A stretch of 16,295 bases of DNA, taken from assembly GCA_024640385.1 (NCBI GenBank), contig JAHEFC010000032.1:1-16295 (forward strand), read 5' to 3'. Below, piece by piece: positions 14,894-16,295 of this stretch; position 1 is the stretch's first letter, and each line of letters begins with the position of its first letter. Position numbers and translations under genes: made by a program. A model generated the notes under the pieces. It made no database searches, was not told the origin of the DNA, and saw only the letters and a program-made list of their open reading frames with translations. Source of the stretch: Sphingobacteriales bacterium (lineage in GTDB: Bacteria > Bacteroidota > Bacteroidia > Chitinophagales > Chitinophagaceae).

Positions 14894-16295
14894 ATGTTCT
14901 TATTCAGAATGTCTTTGTTCGCTTGCCTGTTTTCTTTTTTATTGATCCGTTGTCAGGGTAATACGGATGATAGTATAGTAAAAGAGCAGGTCAAAGCTGA
15001 TTTGGTCAGTGCAGATACCGTTTTGCCTGGCATCAGTCATTCCTTGTCCGGGATTGTTTTTGACAGCACCCTGATAGGTCAGTTTCTGACCAAGTTCCCC
15101 GAGTTCAAAGAGTTTTCTAATGCGTATGAAAATTTCTACTCGGGCAGGTCATATAATTATGCCTGGTACCAGAAAGAGGGATTGATTGAACAGGCAGAAG
15201 TGATTTTGGCACATTTGCAGGAAACCGATTCCATTGGTTTACCGATGAAGATCCCATATCGTGATACACTTCAGAAATTATTTCATTATGATGATCATCC
15301 TGAAGATTTCAATCATCTGAAGCCGGACATTACTTCTGAATTGCTGTTGACGGGGCAATATTTCCATTATGTAAAAGTAAAATTCGGCCAGCGCCTGCCC
15401 GGAAGCCAGGAGGGTGTCCAATGGTATCTTCCTCGTAAGCAATTGAACTATGACCAACTATTGGAACAATCCATTTCCGGGGCTGATTATGACCAGATAG
15501 AGCAAACTATAATGAACAGGTACTACCTGGCCTTACGTAAGGAGCTGAAACGCTACAGGGATATTGCGAAAAACAACCCGGAACCTTTGCCGGCGATAGC
15601 TGTGATAAAATCACTGCGTCCCGGTGATTCATCTTCAGCAATTCCTCTCCTGAGAAAACGATTGTATATGTACGGGTTCATCAAGTCGCCTGAAGGGAAC
15701 AATGTATATGACAGGGATCTGAGTATTGGAGTAAATCATTGTAAAAAAACACTGGGTTTGAAGCAGGATTCCCTGGTGACCAGTGAAATGGCAGCATCTT
15801 TAAACGTTCCCTTACGTAAGAGAATCGAGCAGATGCTTACGAATCTTGAACGTTTTCGCTGGATGCCAAAGATCCCGGTGGAAGGGGAGTTCATTTTCGT
15901 GAATATTCCTGAGTTCAGACTGCACTATTTTGAAAATGGCACTGATACCTGGGACTGCAATGTTGTGGTTGGTAAACCTATGAATAAAACTGTCATTTTC
16001 AGCGGGGATATACGGCATGTTGTTTTCAGCCCTTACTGGTATGTTCCTCCGAGTATTATTTCCAAGGAGGTGAGGCCGGGTATGAGCAGAAATCCCAATT
16101 ATCTTGCGTCGCATAACATGGAATGGAATGGTGGCAATGTGCGTCAAAAACCAGGCTCTTCAAACTCCCTGGGGCTGGTCAAATTCATTTTCCCCAATTC
16201 GAACAACATTTATCTCCACGACACTCCGTCGAAGAGCCTGTTTAAAGAAGATAACCGGGCCTTCAGTCATGGCTGTGTGAGGGTAGGAGAACCCA
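14894..16295 (+). CDS. L,D-transpeptidase, YcbB/LdtD-like (3' truncated by window edge)
   Basis: This enzyme forms meso-DAP to meso-DAP (3-3) cross-links in peptidoglycan, or attaches proteins to it. The frame is open from the ATG at 14894 to the window edge, giving 467 residues. The N-terminus is hydrophobic (MFLFRMSLFACLFSFLLIRC); Cys20 could be a lipobox cysteine, but Arg at -1 is unusual. A long N-terminal region and a degenerate peptidoglycan-binding-like segment (about 235-310, SLRPGDSSSAIPLLRKRL) follow. Next is LNVPLRKRIEQMLTNLERFRW and then a YkuD domain from about 330. The catalytic motif is complete: HDTPSKSLF, then SHGCVRV with Cys461. LdtD is about 615 residues long, so the C-terminal end is probably missing here. 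It is divergent from the OmpA gene. Confidence 0.93.
   Translation, partial: MFLFRMSLFACLFSFLLIRCQGNTDDSIVKEQVKADLVSADTVLPGISHSLSGIVFDSTLIGQFLTKFPEFKEFSNAYENFYSGRSYNYAWYQKEGLIEQAEVILAHLQETDSIGLPMKIPYRDTLQKLFHYDDHPEDFNHLKPDITSELLLTGQYFHYVKVKFGQRLPGSQEGVQWYLPRKQLNYDQLLEQSISGADYDQIEQTIMNRYYLALRKELKRYRDIAKNNPEPLPAIAVIKSLRPGDSSSAIPLLRKRLYMYGFIKSPEGNNVYDRDLSIGVNHCKKTLGLKQDSLVTSEMAASLNVPLRKRIEQMLTNLERFRWMPKIPVEGEFIFVNIPEFRLHYFENGTDTWDCNVVVGKPMNKTVIFSGDIRHVVFSPYWYVPPSIISKEVRPGMSRNPNYLASHNMEWNGGNVRQKPGSSNSLGLVKFIFPNSNNIYLHDTPSKSLFKEDNRAFSHGCVRVGEP

Overview
The window is chromosomal DNA from a Bacteroidota bacterium, most likely a member of the Chitinophagaceae. The signs are a very long-tailed FtsZ, DUF3667 and PepSY-like proteins, an OmpA protein with thrombospondin-type calcium repeats, Bacteroidota-type -7 promoter elements (TAnnTTTG) and little Shine-Dalgarno signal. 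The genus cannot be read from the sequence. I see no tRNA, rRNA, CRISPR array, transposase or phage gene.

Layout. Bases 1-1209 are the C-terminal part of ftsZ on the + strand. A rho-independent terminator and an inverted array of 7-bp repeats follow, then a + strand TIGR01777-type SDR/epimerase gene (1461-2414). Its stop codon abuts the stop codon of a long - strand block. Read in transcription order from 11843 down to 2415, that block encodes: a FadN-type fused 3-hydroxyacyl-CoA dehydrogenase/enoyl-CoA hydratase, a SulP anion transporter, a DUF3667 membrane protein, an exported M28 peptidase, a BcrA-like ABC ATPase, its ABC-2 permease, a small exported protein of unknown function, and a metzincin-type zinc protease. 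Gaps are short, and the last four genes look like one translationally coupled operon. Upstream on the - strand are three separate exported-protein genes, an NTF2-like lipoprotein, a PepSY-like periplasmic protein and an OmpA/TSP3 outer-membrane protein; a stem-loop follows each, convincing as a terminator for the first two. A divergent + strand L,D-transpeptidase gene (14894 onward) runs off the right edge.

How the genes fit. The two ends concern the cell envelope: FtsZ for division, OmpA and the L,D-transpeptidase for anchoring and cross-linking peptidoglycan. The middle is fatty-acid beta-oxidation, anion transport and peptide turnover or export.

Most notable is a set of short-period repeats at gene boundaries. 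Two arrays of the heptamer gcaggtK / ctgcMac lie at 1298-1403 and 3594-3639. A different heptamer (agtaaaa, four copies) lies inside the coding sequence of the small exported protein and encodes the hydrophobic core of its signal peptide. Because 7 is not a multiple of 3, loss or gain of one unit would shift the frame. That makes it a candidate phase-variable switch upstream of, and translationally coupled to, the metzincin gene.
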